Below are positions 1 to 9,500 of a DNA stretch of 64,000 nt, piece by piece (position 1 is the first letter of the stretch; each line of letters begins with the position of its first letter). A program made the translations under genes and the position numbers. The stretch is from contig CAMCTY010000008.1 of the NCBI GenBank assembly GCA_945878725.1, positions 1 through 64,000 on the forward strand, read 5' to 3'. The notes beneath the pieces are model-generated. The model was not told where the DNA came from. It saw only the letters and a program-made list of their open reading frames with translations, and did no database searches. Source of the stretch: Bifidobacterium breve (GTDB lineage Bacteria; Actinomycetota; Acidimicrobiia; Acidimicrobiales; Acidimicrobilacustridaceae).

Positions 1-543
1 ACGTTGCTGGCGGAGGGAATCGGCGACACCATCCGCTACTCGCTCACCGCCGATCCGGTCGAAGAGGTCCGGGCCGGCCGTTGGTTACTCGAGAGCTTGG
101 GTCTGCGTGAACGACGCGGGCTCGACCTCATCGCCTGTCCGTCGTGTGGCCGCGCCGAGGTCGATGTCATCGAAGTTGCGAACGCCGCCCAGAACGCGCT
201 GAGCGATCTCAAGATTCCGATTCAGGTGGCGGTAATGGGTTGCGTCGTCAATGGTCCCGGTGAGGCCCGCGAAGCCGATCTCGGAATCGCCGCCGGACGT
301 AAGCGGGGTCATCTGTTCGTGAAGGGTCAGGTCGTCAAGGTCGTACCTGAATCCGAGATGGTTGCCGCCCTCGTCGAATGGGCGCAGATAATTGCCGAGG
401 GTGGTGTCGAGGAGGCTCTTCGACGCAAGGATGACAGCGCGGCAGCGGAGGCTGAGGCCGATCGGGCCCTCCTGCTTGATGAAAAGGGCGACGACGCGAA
501 CCATTCAGAGGAACGCATCCAGCTCATTCGCAAGCTTGACTGA
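1..543 (+). CDS. ispG: 4-hydroxy-3-methylbut-2-enyl diphosphate synthase, C-terminal part
   Basis: The gene is open at the left edge, so only the last 180 codons are present. IspG (GcpE) converts methylerythritol cyclodiphosphate to HMBPP in the MEP isoprenoid pathway, using a 4Fe-4S cluster. The cluster ligands are visible as CPSCGR and the [10 protein letters not shown] segment, preceded by [16 protein letters not shown], all hallmark IspG sequence. The last roughly 45 residues are an Ala/Glu/Asp-rich charged tail beyond the conserved core. proS follows 51 bases downstream. Identification is firm; only the missing N-terminus limits it. Confidence 0.96.
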   Translation, partial: TLLAEGIGDTIRYSLTADPVEEVRAGRWLLESLGLRERRGLDLIACPSCGRAEVDVIEVANAAQNALSDLKIPIQVAVMGCVVNGPGEAREADLGIAAGRKRGHLFVKGQVVKVVPESEMVAALVEWAQIIAEGGVEEALRRKDDSAAAEAEADRALLLDEKGDDANHSEERIQLIRKLD

Positions 544-594
544 ACGACGCCTGTCGCCGGGGACACTCGGGGTGGTCGCCTAGCATCGAAGGCC

Positions 595-2007
595 ATGGCC
601 AAGCCTCCGGTTCTCACCCCTCAGTCCGACGATTTCCCCCGCTGGTATCAGGACGTCGTGGCGAAAGCCGAGATGGCCGACAACGGTCCCGTGCGCGGAA
701 CGATGGTTATCCGCCCCTACGGCTATTCAATCTGGGAGCAGATGCAGGCTGACGTTGATCGCCGCATCAAGAAGGCCGGCGCCAAGAACGCCTATTTCCC
801 GCTGTTTATCCCCGAGAGTTATTTGAAGCGTGAGGCCGAGCATGTCGAGGGGTTCAGCCCTGAACTTGCGGTCGTTACCGTTGCCGGCGGCAAGACACTC
901 GAAGAGCCGGTAGTCGTTCGCCCGACTTCCGAAACCGTCATTGGCGAATTCATGGCGAAGTGGGTGCAGAGCTACCGCGATCTTCCTTTGTTGTTGAACC
1001 AGTGGGCCAACGTCGTGCGTTGGGAACTGCGCCCACGCATTTTTTTGCGGACCAGCGAGTTCCTGTGGCAGGAAGGACACACCGCCCATGCCAGCCAAGA
1101 AGACGGTCGTCTTTACGCCGAACGTATTCTCCACGATGTCTACGAAACCTTCATGCGCAATGTCCTTGCCATTCCGGTCGTCGTCGGCCGCAAAACGGTG
1201 AAGGAGCGTTTCGCCGGCGCCACGAACACGATGACCTGCGAAGCGATGATGGGCGACGGTAAGGCTTTGCAGATGGGTACGAGCCATGAACTCGGCCAGA
1301 ACTTCGCAAAAGCGTTCGACATTCAGTATCTCGACTCGGACGGAGCGCAACAGCACGCGTGGACAACCTCGTGGGGCGTTTCGACCCGAATGGTCGGAGG
1401 TCTGATCATGTGCCACGGCGATGATGCCGGCCTGCGCATCCCGCCCGTGCTCGCTCCAGTTCAGGTCGTCGTTCTCGCCGTGCGCGATGACGATGCCGTC
1501 ATCGAACGTTGCCGGGCCCTTGCCGAGGAACTCGCTGACGCTGACATCCGCGTCGAACTTGATGTCCGCACCGAGACGTCGATGGGTCGTCGTGCGACGG
1601 ACTGGGAACTCAAGGGAATCCCAGTTCGTCTCGAGCTCGGCCCCCGCGATCTCACCGAGGGCGTGGTGACGCTCGTACACCGCGTCGGAGGATTAAAGGA
1701 ACCTGTGGCCCTGAGTGGAATCGTCGCTTCGGTGACCGAAGCCCTTGCGACGGCCCAGGCCGCGCTTCTCGCCGAAGCGACCACCCGCCGCGACACCCAT
1801 ACAGTCGATGTGGCCACGATCACGGAAGCGACCGAAGCGGCGTCAACCGGATGGGCCCGGATCCCGTGGGCCACATTGGGGCTCGAGGGCGAAGCCGAAC
1901 TGGCGAAATCAGGCGTCACGGTGCGCTGTCTCGTGATGCCGGACGGATCGCTGCCGGCGTCGGATTCGGCCGACGGCGCTCTTGCGATTGTCTCGAGGGC
2001 CTACTAA
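595..2007 (+). CDS. proS: prolyl-tRNA synthetase (class II, short archaeal/eukaryotic-like form)
   Basis: Charges tRNA-Pro with proline in the cytoplasm. At 470 residues it is the short form without the INS editing domain that sits between motifs 2 and 3 in the roughly 570-residue E. coli type. Visible class II signatures are RPTSETVIGEF near residue 110, the motif 2 block FLRTSEFLWQEGHTAH, and a motif 3 region GGLIMCHGDDAGLRIPP. An anticodon-binding domain (QVVVLAVRDD onward) and a C-terminal zinc-like/terminal domain follow. No Shine-Dalgarno sequence precedes the ATG, but TAGCAT at 581-586 ends 8 bases upstream, consistent with a leaderless transcript. Confidence 0.95.
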   Translation: MAKPPVLTPQSDDFPRWYQDVVAKAEMADNGPVRGTMVIRPYGYSIWEQMQADVDRRIKKAGAKNAYFPLFIPESYLKREAEHVEGFSPELAVVTVAGGKTLEEPVVVRPTSETVIGEFMAKWVQSYRDLPLLLNQWANVVRWELRPRIFLRTSEFLWQEGHTAHASQEDGRLYAERILHDVYETFMRNVLAIPVVVGRKTVKERFAGATNTMTCEAMMGDGKALQMGTSHELGQNFAKAFDIQYLDSDGAQQHAWTTSWGVSTRMVGGLIMCHGDDAGLRIPPVLAPVQVVVLAVRDDDAVIERCRALAEELADADIRVELDVRTETSMGRRATDWELKGIPVRLELGPRDLTEGVVTLVHRVGGLKEPVALSGIVASVTEALATAQAALLAEATTRRDTHTVDVATITEATEAASTGWARIPWATLGLEGEAELAKSGVTVRCLVMPDGSLPASDSADGALAIVSRAY

Positions 2008-2089
2008 CTAGGGGTTTTCTCGGACGAAGTGGGCCTTTTCGATCGAGTGGTCTACACTTGTCTTCTCGCAATCGTTCGAAGTTCTGACG

Positions 2090-2120
2090 AAGGCGTGGGC
2101 TTCAGCCCACGCCTTTTGTT
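2090..2120 (+). terminator. intrinsic terminator after proS, or attenuator in the rimP leader
   Basis: An 11-bp perfect stem (2090-2100 pairing with 2105-2115, loop ttca) is followed by ttgttt. It lies 83 bases after proS and 105 bases before rimP. A possible promoter (TACACT near 2053) lies before the hairpin, so it could instead act as an attenuator in the rimP-nusA leader. Downstream, the 12-base direct repeat agaaaaccgatt occurs twice between 2160 and 2186. Confidence 0.75.
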
Positions 2121-2219
2121 TATCTTCAGCCCGTTTGCGGGTTGCACCGATGTTGATTTTAGAAAACCGATTTCAGAAAACCGATTCCACTCAGCCGATC
2201 CCCGAGAGGAGGCCACATC

Positions 2220-2789
2220 ATGAGCATTTCCGAGCGCGTCCGCGCCGTCATCGAACCGATTGTCGCCTCCCAAGACCTTGAACTGTTCGATCTCGAACAG
2301 GCCGGCTCAATCGTCCGCGTCACCATCGACCGCCCGGGTGGCGTCGATGTTGAAGCGATCACCTCGACGACACGGGCGTTGTCCCGTGCCCTTGATGAGC
2401 ACGATCCCATTGCCGGCAACTACACCCTCGAAGTTTCCAGTCCCGGCCTTGAGCGCGCATTGCGAACGCCGCGCCACTGGGAATGGGCTGCCAACCGGCA
2501 GGTCGCCATCAAGACCATGCCGAACTACGCCGCCGGTAGGCGCTTTGTCGGAACGGTTACTGCTTCCAACGACAGCAACGTCACGGTTGCCCTCGATGAA
2601 CCGTTGGGGGAGTCGATCACGATCGACTACTCCGACATCGAAAAGGCGCGAACCATTTTCGTTTGGGCTGCCACACCGAAACCTGGTGGCCCGAAGAACC
2701 GGCCCAAGGTCGAAACAAAGAAGAAATCCACGAAGGAAGACTCCGCGAAGGAAGACTCCACCAATGAAGACGAGGTCCAGCCATGCTGA
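2220..2789 (+). CDS. rimP: ribosome maturation factor RimP
   Basis: Needed for maturation of the 30S subunit. The N-terminal domain includes LELFDLEQAGSIVRVTID and the family motif YTLEVSSPGLERALRTPRHW near residues 61-80; an SH3-like C-terminal domain follows. The 189 residues exceed the usual 150-160 because of a charged Lys/Glu/Asp/Ser tail of about 30 residues with repeated KEDS units. GGAGG at 2208-2212 sets the ATG. The stop overlaps the start of nusA (ATGCTGA), indicating translational coupling in the classic rimP-nusA-infB operon. Confidence 0.95.
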   Translation: MSISERVRAVIEPIVASQDLELFDLEQAGSIVRVTIDRPGGVDVEAITSTTRALSRALDEHDPIAGNYTLEVSSPGLERALRTPRHWEWAANRQVAIKTMPNYAAGRRFVGTVTASNDSNVTVALDEPLGESITIDYSDIEKARTIFVWAATPKPGGPKNRPKVETKKKSTKEDSAKEDSTNEDEVQPC

Positions 2790-4111
2790 ACACACCTGAT
2801 CTTATTGATGCCCTCCAGGCGCTCGCCGACGACAAGGGAATCTCGATCGACACGCTGTTCGGCGCACTTGCCGACGCATTCGAATCGGCTTACAAGCGCC
2901 TCCCGAATTCGCAGGAGTACGCGTGGGTCATCATCGATCCCGACACCGGAGAGGTCCGCGTCATGGCGCAGGCACTCGACGACGACGGCATCCCCGAAGG
3001 CGAAGAGTTCGACGTCACCCCGCCGCCCGAGGTGTGGGGTCGCGTTGCCGCTCAAACGATGAAGCAGGTCATGAACCAGCGGATTCGTGAAGCGGAACGC
3101 GAAATGAAGTACGAGGAATATGCCGGTCGCGAAGGCGACATCGTCACCGGAATCATCCAGCAGACCGATGCGCGCTACACGCTCCTCGACCTCGGTCGTG
3201 TCGAAGCACTTATGCCGCAGGCCGAGCAGGTCCCCTACGAGCGCCCCGAACCAGGCGCCCGTGTGAAGGCGTACATCGTCGAGGTTCGCAAGACGGCCAA
3301 GGGTCCGCAGATCGTCACCAGCCGTACGCATCCCGGACTCATCAAGCGTCTCTTTGAGCTCGAAGTCCCCGAGATCGCCGACGGCGTCGTCGAAATCAAG
3401 GCCTGTGCCCGTGAGCCCGGAGCCCGTACCAAGATCGCGGTCTTCTCGAACGACAACAACGTCGATCCGGTCGGTGCCTGCGTCGGTGCCCGTGGCGCTC
3501 GCGTGCGCATGGTCGTCAATGAACTCCGTGGCGAGAAGATCGACATCGTGCCGTTCTCGGAAGAGCCGGCCGATTTCGTCATGAAGGCGCTCTCCCCGGC
3601 CAAGGTGAAGGAAGTTCGAATCCACGAGGACACCGGCACCGCCGAGGTCATCGTCCCCGATTACCAACTCTCGTTGGCGATTGGCAAGGAAGGACAGAAC
3701 GCCCGTCTGGCGGCCCGCCTCACTGGCTGGCGCGTCGACATCAAGAGCGAAACCCAGCTGGCCGAAGAAGAGGCGTATGCCAACCAGGACTGGGCCGAGG
3801 GCGAATGGGTCGTCGATCCGGAATCTGGTGAGCAGGTGTGGCAGCCCGCTGAAGGTGGCGAAGCCATGTCGGCTGAGGCATATGCCCAGGCCAGCGATAC
3901 CCCTGAGGATGCCCTCGAAGCGGCCATCGCCGCCGAGGTCATCACCGAAATCATCGTTGAGGAACTTGTTGAGGAACTCATCGAGGAACTGATCGAAGAA
4001 GCCGTCATTGAGGCGGTGCTGGAAGAGATCCTCGAGGAAGCTCTCGAGGATGCGGAAGCAGAGGCCACTAGCGCGGCCGACGACTCCGAAGAGGGTGAAA
4101 CTCCGGCCTGA
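2783..4111 (+). CDS. nusA: transcription termination/antitermination factor NusA
   Basis: Binds RNA polymerase and nascent RNA to modulate pausing, termination and antitermination. An N-terminal RNAP-binding domain is followed by an S1 domain from about residue 115 (GREGDIVTGIIQQTDARYTL), KH1 (VGACVGARGARVRMVVNEL near 230) and KH2 (LAIGKEGQNARLAARLTGW near 299). The roughly 90-residue tail is strongly acidic with a repetitive Glu/Leu/Ile pattern (EELVEELIEELIEE), likely a helix or coiled coil. It starts inside the rimP stop. A C-rich, G-rich inverted repeat spans its own stop codon. Confidence 0.97.
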   Translation: MLNTPDLIDALQALADDKGISIDTLFGALADAFESAYKRLPNSQEYAWVIIDPDTGEVRVMAQALDDDGIPEGEEFDVTPPPEVWGRVAAQTMKQVMNQRIREAEREMKYEEYAGREGDIVTGIIQQTDARYTLLDLGRVEALMPQAEQVPYERPEPGARVKAYIVEVRKTAKGPQIVTSRTHPGLIKRLFELEVPEIADGVVEIKACAREPGARTKIAVFSNDNNVDPVGACVGARGARVRMVVNELRGEKIDIVPFSEEPADFVMKALSPAKVKEVRIHEDTGTAEVIVPDYQLSLAIGKEGQNARLAARLTGWRVDIKSETQLAEEEAYANQDWAEGEWVVDPESGEQVWQPAEGGEAMSAEAYAQASDTPEDALEAAIAAEVITEIIVEELVEELIEELIEEAVIEAVLEEILEEALEDAEAEATSAADDSEEGETPA

Positions 4112-4262
4112 GGCCGGGGCGGCGCCCTGCCGTTCGTGTACGACCGCCGGTCGTGCGAGAATAAAAAGCCGTTCTGGTCGTTCGTGACCGGAACGCACAC
4201 GGGTTTTCGCCGATCGGCGGGCTCCTGTGTCGAGAAGACTGAGGTTGCAGTTGTCGGGAAAT
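4112..4262 (+). other. nusA-infB intergenic leader with hairpin; no ylxR gene
   Basis: In most actinobacteria a small YlxR (DUF448) gene sits between nusA and infB. Here the 151 bases hold no reading frame with the YlxR RxCxxC signature. The main structure is a 10-bp stem with one G-U pair (4170-4179 with 4186-4195, loop 4180-4185), without a T-tract. An AT-rich gagaataaaaa at about 4158-4167 could be a -10 region for an infB promoter. Confidence 0.5.
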
Positions 4263-7136
4263 ATGCGCGTGTACGAGCTGGCACGAGAGCTTGGTCTCAC
4301 CAACAAAGAGACCCTTGATCTGTGTGTCGCGCTCGGAATCGGCGTGAAGAGCCACTCCTCGAGCGTGGTGGAACCCCAAGCCGATCGTGTCCGCCGCAAG
4401 GCCGAGCGCGAAGGACTGGTCCGCGACGTCCAGCCGGAAGAACCCGAAAAGGTCCCGGCAAAGAAGGCCGCGGCCAAAAAGGCTCCAGCCAAAAAGGCTC
4501 CGGCAAAGAAAGCGGCCGCCAAGAAGCCCACCGAGACCGACGACGAAGCTCCGGCCGACGTCGAATCGGCGAGTGAAACTGCCGTTCCCGCCCTTGAAAC
4601 TGTCGCCGAAACGATTGTCGAGCCGATCCCAACACCGGTGGAAGAAGCTCCGGCAGTTGTTGCCAAGGCTGCGCCGAAGCGTGTCATCTCCTCGTCGGGA
4701 AGCGCCGGTCCTCGGCCGCCGGCCCCGCGTGTCGAAACACCGGCCCCCGCACCCGCTCCCGTTGCGGAAATACCAGTTCCAACTGCTCCGGTTGAACCGC
4801 CGGCTCCGGCCGCTCCGGCCGCTCCGGCCGACGCTGCCCCAGAGGCTGCTACTCCCGCAGCCCGGGCCCCCATGCCCACCAAGCCTCCGACTTCGACGAC
4901 CGGCAAGCCAATTCCGCGTCCTCCCGGAGCGCGTCCTCCCGTCTCGTCCTCGGGCAAGCCGATTCCGCCTCCCCCCGGTGTTCGTCGCGACGAGCCTTCC
5001 GGTCGCCCGGGTGGCCCCGGAGCGCGTCCCGGCGGCGGCCCGCGCCCCGCAGGTGGCGGCTATGGCGGTGCTGGCGCAGCTCGTCCCGGTGGTTTCAGTA
5101 CGCCTCGTCCCGGTAGCAGCCCTGGTGGCGCACCCGGTGGTGGCGCTCCCGGTGGTGGCGCTCCCGGTGGTGGCCCCGGCGGCCCCGGTGGTCGTCCCGG
5201 TGGCGGTCGTCCTGGCGGCGGACCGGGTGGTGGCCCCGGCGGTCAACGCCGTCCGCAACGACGCAAGGGTCGTCGTCGTCGTAACCGCGACGAACTGCAG
5301 CCGATCGACGCACCGAGCTACACGCCTCGTGAAGCTCCGGTTCCCGTCGGCACGATCGTTGTTGAACGGTCATCGACATCACAGGATCTCGGTCCCAAGC
5401 TGAACCGCACGGCGGCCGACGTCGTCCGCTTCCTCATGCAGCAGGGTGAAATGGTCACGGCGACCCAATCACTCAGCGACGACATGATTGAACTCTTCGC
5501 TGCTGAAGTTGGTGCCGAGATCCGTCTCGTGAACCCGGGCGAAGAGCAAGAAGTCGAACTCCAGAAGCTTCTCTTGCTCGACGACGATGTCGACGACGAC
5601 ACCTACGAGTCGTGGCCCCATCGCTCGCCGGTCATCACCGTCATGGGTCACGTCGACCACGGCAAGACCAAACTTCTCGATCAGATCCGCCATGCCAACG
5701 TTGTCGCCGGTGAAGCCGGTGGCATCACGCAGCACATTGGTGCGTATCAGACCGAACTTGATGGTCGATTCTTGACGTTCCTCGACACCCCCGGCCACGA
5801 GGCGTTCACCGCCATGCGTGCACGTGGGGCCGAAGCGACCGACATCGTCATCTTGGTTGTGGCCGCCGACGATGGCGTCATGCCGCAGACACTCGAAGCG
5901 CTGAATCATGCGAAGGCAGCTGACGTTCCGATCGTCGTGGCCATCAACAAGATCGACCGCGACAACGCCGATCCGAATCGGGTCATGCAGCAGCTGTCCG
6001 AGCACGGTCTCGTCCCCGAATCATGGGGTGGCGACACCGTCATGATCGAGGTTTCCGCGTTGCAGAACCTCGGTGTCGACGATCTTCTTGAGAACGTCCT
6101 TGTGATCGCTGAACTCGAAGATCTTCGGGCGACGCCCGAAGGCCGCGCTCGCGGCGTCGTGCTCGAATCGAATCTCGATATCGGTCGTGGCCCCGTTGCC
6201 ACCATCCTCGTCCAGCACGGAACACTCCGTGTCGGAGATCCGCTCGTCGCCGGCGCCGCATGGGGCCGTGTTCGGGCGATCATCGACGACAAGGGCAATC
6301 AGCTCAAAGAAGCTGGTCCCTCGATGCCGGTACAGGTCCTCGGTCTTTCCGAAGTCTCCATTGCTGGCGACCGATTCGTGGTCGCTCCCGATGAGAAGAC
6401 TGCGTCGAAAGTCGCGGCCACTCGTGAGCACTGGTTGCGAGTTGCGTCCATTGGTCGCGAGGCTCACGCCATGAGCGGCGGCGCCAAGCTCGAAGACATC
6501 TTCGAACAGATTCAGGCTGGCGAGACTGCCACCCTCAATCTCATCGTGAAGGCCGACGTCACCGGTTCGCTCGAAGCTCTCACCGAAAGCCTCAAGAAGC
6601 TGGAACGGCCGGAGGTCAAGCTGGCGTTCGTGCACCGAGCTGTCGGTGGCATCACCCAGAACGACGTGCAGTTGGCTGCCACCTCGAACGCCACGATCAT
6701 CGGCTTCAACGTGCGACCGGATCGTCAGGCCCGTGAGCTTGCCGATGCCGAGCGCGTCGAGATCCGGGCCTACGAAATCATCTACCAGGTGCTTGAAGAC
6801 ATCGAGAACGCAATGCGCGGTCTCCTCAAGCCCGTGTACGAAGAAATCGTCACCGGTGAAGCCGAAGTCCGCGAGATCTTCCGTGTGCCCCGCATTGGCG
6901 CTATCGCCGGTTGCTATGTCACCAACGGCCAGATCACGCGTGGTTCGAAGGTGCGCTTCCTCCGTGAAGGAACGATCATCTGGAAGGGATCAATCGCGTC
7001 ACTCCGTCGCTTCAAGGACGATGTGCGCGAGGTTGCCACCGGGTTCGAATGCGGTATCGGTCTCACCGATTTCCAGGATCTCAAGCCCGGCGACGTCATC
7101 GAAACCTTCGAAGATCGCGAAATTCCCCGTACGTAA
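4263..7136 (+). CDS. infB: translation initiation factor IF-2
   Basis: GTPase that places initiator fMet-tRNA on the 30S subunit. I chose the ATG at 4263 because [16 protein letters not shown] is the normal IF2 N-terminus; an in-frame GTG at 4227 would add 12 atypical residues. An IF2-N domain is followed by a Lys/Ala segment ([15 protein letters not shown]), a long Pro/Ala linker and a Gly/Pro/Arg-rich stretch ending in [12 protein letters not shown]. The second IF2-N domain precedes the G domain, with GHVDHGKT near residue 462, DTPGHEAF and NKID. Domains II-IV follow. The 957 residues match the long actinobacterial form. Confidence 0.96.
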   Translation: MRVYELARELGLTNKETLDLCVALGIGVKSHSSSVVEPQADRVRRKAEREGLVRDVQPEEPEKVPAKKAAAKKAPAKKAPAKKAAAKKPTETDDEAPADVESASETAVPALETVAETIVEPIPTPVEEAPAVVAKAAPKRVISSSGSAGPRPPAPRVETPAPAPAPVAEIPVPTAPVEPPAPAAPAAPADAAPEAATPAARAPMPTKPPTSTTGKPIPRPPGARPPVSSSGKPIPPPPGVRRDEPSGRPGGPGARPGGGPRPAGGGYGGAGAARPGGFSTPRPGSSPGGAPGGGAPGGGAPGGGPGGPGGRPGGGRPGGGPGGGPGGQRRPQRRKGRRRRNRDELQPIDAPSYTPREAPVPVGTIVVERSSTSQDLGPKLNRTAADVVRFLMQQGEMVTATQSLSDDMIELFAAEVGAEIRLVNPGEEQEVELQKLLLLDDDVDDDTYESWPHRSPVITVMGHVDHGKTKLLDQIRHANVVAGEAGGITQHIGAYQTELDGRFLTFLDTPGHEAFTAMRARGAEATDIVILVVAADDGVMPQTLEALNHAKAADVPIVVAINKIDRDNADPNRVMQQLSEHGLVPESWGGDTVMIEVSALQNLGVDDLLENVLVIAELEDLRATPEGRARGVVLESNLDIGRGPVATILVQHGTLRVGDPLVAGAAWGRVRAIIDDKGNQLKEAGPSMPVQVLGLSEVSIAGDRFVVAPDEKTASKVAATREHWLRVASIGREAHAMSGGAKLEDIFEQIQAGETATLNLIVKADVTGSLEALTESLKKLERPEVKLAFVHRAVGGITQNDVQLAATSNATIIGFNVRPDRQARELADAERVEIRAYEIIYQVLEDIENAMRGLLKPVYEEIVTGEAEVREIFRVPRIGAIAGCYVTNGQITRGSKVRFLREGTIIWKGSIASLRRFKDDVREVATGFECGIGLTDFQDLKPGDVIETFEDREIPRT
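5116..5243 (+). repeat. low-complexity Gly/Pro-coding repeat in infB
   Basis: Near-tandem copies of ggtggtggcgctccc and similar 9-15-base units encode [16 protein letters not shown] and related runs in the IF-2 linker. Pure repeat tracts of this kind vary in copy number through slippage. It is in frame and does not interrupt the gene. Confidence 0.8.
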
Positions 7137-7139
7137 CTA

Positions 7140-7169
7140 TGTCCACGGTGATTGACTTCACCGTGGACA
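7140..7169 (+). terminator. perfect 12-bp hairpin between infB and rbfA
   Basis: The arms 7140-7151 and 7158-7169 pair over 12 bp without mismatch around the loop ttgact, starting 4 bases after the infB stop. No T-tract follows, so it may act as an mRNA 3'-end stabiliser, processing site or weak terminator rather than a classic intrinsic terminator. Confidence 0.6.
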
Positions 7170-7209
7170 TCCCGTTCGGGTTAGGGCGCAAAACGCAGGA
7201 GGTTGAACG

Positions 7210-7602
7210 ATGAGTCGACGCACCAACAACGGGTCAGCCCGTCAATATCCACGTACCGCTCGTCTCAACGAACTCTTGCGCGAGATCATCGCCGAAGAGA
7301 TCGACCATCTTGATGACGATCGTCTGCAACTGCTGACGATTACTTCGGTCGTGGTCGACGGCGATCTCCGACACGCTCAGGTTTTCTACGATTCGCTTCA
7401 AGGTGAAGAGGGCGACGAAGAAATCCTCGAAGCTCTCGGAGAGATGCGCTGGAAGTTGCAGGGCGCGATCGCCCGCGAAGCACGCATGAAGCACACGCCG
7501 GGGCTTTTGTTCGCTCCGGATCACGGTGTTCGCAGCGGCGCGCGCATCGAGTCTCTCTTGGCCGAACTTCCCGAGCCAGGCCCGGAGCCGACCGAGTCGT
7601 GA
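7210..7602 (+). CDS. rbfA: 30S ribosome-binding factor RbfA
   Basis: Cold-responsive factor for 16S rRNA 5'-end processing and late 30S assembly. The 130 residues match the family length. The sequence begins with a basic segment, then ARLNELLREIIAEEIDHLDD, and includes the family-typical VVVDGDLRHAQVFYDSL and a C-terminal KHTPGLLFAPDHG. AGGAGG at 7197-7202 gives a strong ribosome-binding site. Its stop overlaps the truB GTG start by 4 bases. Confidence 0.94.
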   Translation: MSRRTNNGSARQYPRTARLNELLREIIAEEIDHLDDDRLQLLTITSVVVDGDLRHAQVFYDSLQGEEGDEEILEALGEMRWKLQGAIAREARMKHTPGLLFAPDHGVRSGARIESLLAELPEPGPEPTES

Positions 7603-8537
7603 GCAAGCGTAGGAACAACGACGGTCCTGATGGACTCGTCGTTGTCGACAAGGACGCGGGCTGGACCTCGCACGATGTTGTGGCCAAGTCCCGCGGATTG
7701 CTCGGCACTCGGAAGGTTGGGCACTCGGGAACCCTCGATCCCGACGCAACAGGGATTCTTCTCCTCGGCGTCGGGCGCGTCACTCGCCTGTTGCGCTTTT
7801 TGACTGCGCTTCCAAAGACGTACACCTGCGACATCGTCCTTGGTGTGGAGACATCGACGCTGGATGCCGCGGGCGACGTGACAGCGACCTATGACATGAG
7901 TGGGGTCACCTTCGAATCTGTCGAGCGAGAAGCGGCCGCGCTCACCGGCGATATCTTCCAGATTCCCCCGATGGTCTCGGCTGTCAAGATCGACGGACGC
8001 CGTTTGCACGAACTGGCCCGGGAGGGAATCGAGGTTGAGCGAAAGCCTCGACCGGTGACGGTCCATCGATTCACCGTCACGCCGACGGACGACCCGTTGA
8101 TCATCCGCGCCGAGGTCGAATGCTCGTCAGGCACGTATGTCCGAACCCTGGCAGCCGATCTCGGAACCGCGCTGGGCGGCGGGGCGCATCTGCGCGATCT
8201 GCGCCGCACTGCAATCGGCAGCTTCAGCCTTGCTGACGCGCACACTCTCGAATCCGTAACGCCCGAGATACTCCTCACTCCTGCGGATGCACTTCGCGAT
8301 TACGTCGTGATCACTGCGACCGAATCCGAACGCCTCGATGTCGGACACGGCAAGGTGCTGGAACGCGACGAACGGTTTGTCGGCGACGGCCCGTGGATGA
8401 TTCATGATCAGGCAGGAAATCTGATAGCGGTCTATGCGCCCCATCGTGGGACCACGGCTAAGCCCGAGGTCGTCATTGCTCCAGTTGAGGGTGGAGGCGC
8501 GGCTACGACAGCGCCCGACTCGCCCGACGAGAAGTAG
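7599..8537 (+). CDS. truB: tRNA pseudouridine(55) synthase TruB
   Basis: Makes pseudouridine 55 in the T-loop of tRNAs. The catalytic motif GHSGTLDPDATG lies at residues 41-52, with the catalytic Asp at 47 by homology. KTYTCDIVLGVETSTLDAAG and the substrate-loop segment FQIPPMVSAVKIDGRRLHELAREG are also typical. The C-terminal half carries a PUA-like extension. The GTG start overlaps the rbfA stop, so it is probably translationally coupled. Confidence 0.95.
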   Translation: MSKRRNNDGPDGLVVVDKDAGWTSHDVVAKSRGLLGTRKVGHSGTLDPDATGILLLGVGRVTRLLRFLTALPKTYTCDIVLGVETSTLDAAGDVTATYDMSGVTFESVEREAAALTGDIFQIPPMVSAVKIDGRRLHELAREGIEVERKPRPVTVHRFTVTPTDDPLIIRAEVECSSGTYVRTLAADLGTALGGGAHLRDLRRTAIGSFSLADAHTLESVTPEILLTPADALRDYVVITATESERLDVGHGKVLERDERFVGDGPWMIHDQAGNLIAVYAPHRGTTAKPEVVIAPVEGGGAATTAPDSPDEK

Positions 8538-8550
8538 CGTCGTCGACGTC

Positions 8551-9498
8551 ATGAAGGTCCTGCGCGACAACGATTCCCATCCTCGCCCATCAGAAGGCAC
8601 GGCCGTCACGATCGGCGCCTTCGACGGCGTCCATCGGGGACACCGCGAGGTGATCAAGACCCTCAAAGGTCTCGCCGAAGAACGCGGACTGAAGACTGCT
8701 GTCGTGACGTTCGATCGTCACCCCGCTTCGGTAGTTCGGCCGGAGTCGGCTCCGTTGTTGCTTACGGATCTCGATCAGAAACTCGAACTCCTCGCCGAGT
8801 GTGGCGTCGACTACACGTTCGTCGTCACCTTCGACGAGGAACGATCGAAAGAAACGGCACCAGATTTCGTAACCGAGATTCTCGGCGAGCGACTCGGCGC
8901 AAAGAGCGTGGCGGTTGGTGACGACTTCCATTTCGGTCACAACCGGGCTGGCAACGTCGGTCTGCTTCGAACCCTCGGTGCCGAACTCGGATTTGATGTC
9001 GTTGGTCATGTACTGGTCGGACTCGATGGTCAGGCCAGCGACGAACCGGTTTCATCGACCCGTATCCGCAGGGCGCTCGCTGCCGGTGATCTTGTTGGTG
9101 CGAACGAAATGCTTGGCCGCCCGCACGAGGTGCGCGGCATCGTGGGCCACGGTGACGCCCGCGCCAGAGACCTCGGATTCCGCACCGCCAACGTTGCGGT
9201 TCCAGAATCGATCTGCCTGCCGGCGGATGGGATCTACGCCGGGTGGTATTTCACTCCTGACGGTGTCCGGCATCCAACGGCCATTTCACTGGGTCGGCGC
9301 CCGACCTTCTACGAGTTCGCTGAAACTTCGCTGCTTGAAGCTCATCTGATCGACTTCGATGGTGACCTTTACGGCCAGGCCGCGTCAGTGCAGTTTGTCG
9401 CTCGCCTGCGCGATGAATTGAAATTCGACGGAGTCGACGCGCTCATCGAGCAGATGGGTCGCGATGTCGACCAATGTCGCTCAATGTTGAGCGACTGA
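8551..9498 (+). CDS. ribF: bifunctional riboflavin kinase / FAD synthetase
   Basis: Phosphorylates riboflavin to FMN and adenylylates FMN to FAD. The N-terminal nucleotidyltransferase domain begins TIGAFDGVHRGHREVI and includes GDDFHFGHNRAGN. The C-terminal flavokinase domain contains GHGDARARDLGFRTANV and PADGIYAG. The ATG at 8551 sits 13 bases after the truB stop; a longer frame into truB has arginine-rich, non-conserved sequence and was discarded. It converges on the sulfotransferase gene, with only 2 bases between them. Confidence 0.95.
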   Translation: MKVLRDNDSHPRPSEGTAVTIGAFDGVHRGHREVIKTLKGLAEERGLKTAVVTFDRHPASVVRPESAPLLLTDLDQKLELLAECGVDYTFVVTFDEERSKETAPDFVTEILGERLGAKSVAVGDDFHFGHNRAGNVGLLRTLGAELGFDVVGHVLVGLDGQASDEPVSSTRIRRALAAGDLVGANEMLGRPHEVRGIVGHGDARARDLGFRTANVAVPESICLPADGIYAGWYFTPDGVRHPTAISLGRRPTFYEFAETSLLEAHLIDFDGDLYGQAASVQFVARLRDELKFDGVDALIEQMGRDVDQCRSMLSD

Positions 9499-9500
9499 TC

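Noticed and set aside
4227-4262. GTG at 4227 as the infB start
   Set aside because: The 12 added residues are not conserved in IF-2, whereas the ATG at 4263 starts with the normal [11 protein letters not shown].
2627-4957. A 776-codon open frame on the minus strand opposite nusA and infB
   Set aside because: It is the antisense of well-conserved nusA and infB; its Ala/Gly/Ser-rich sequence mirrors their codon usage and resembles no family.
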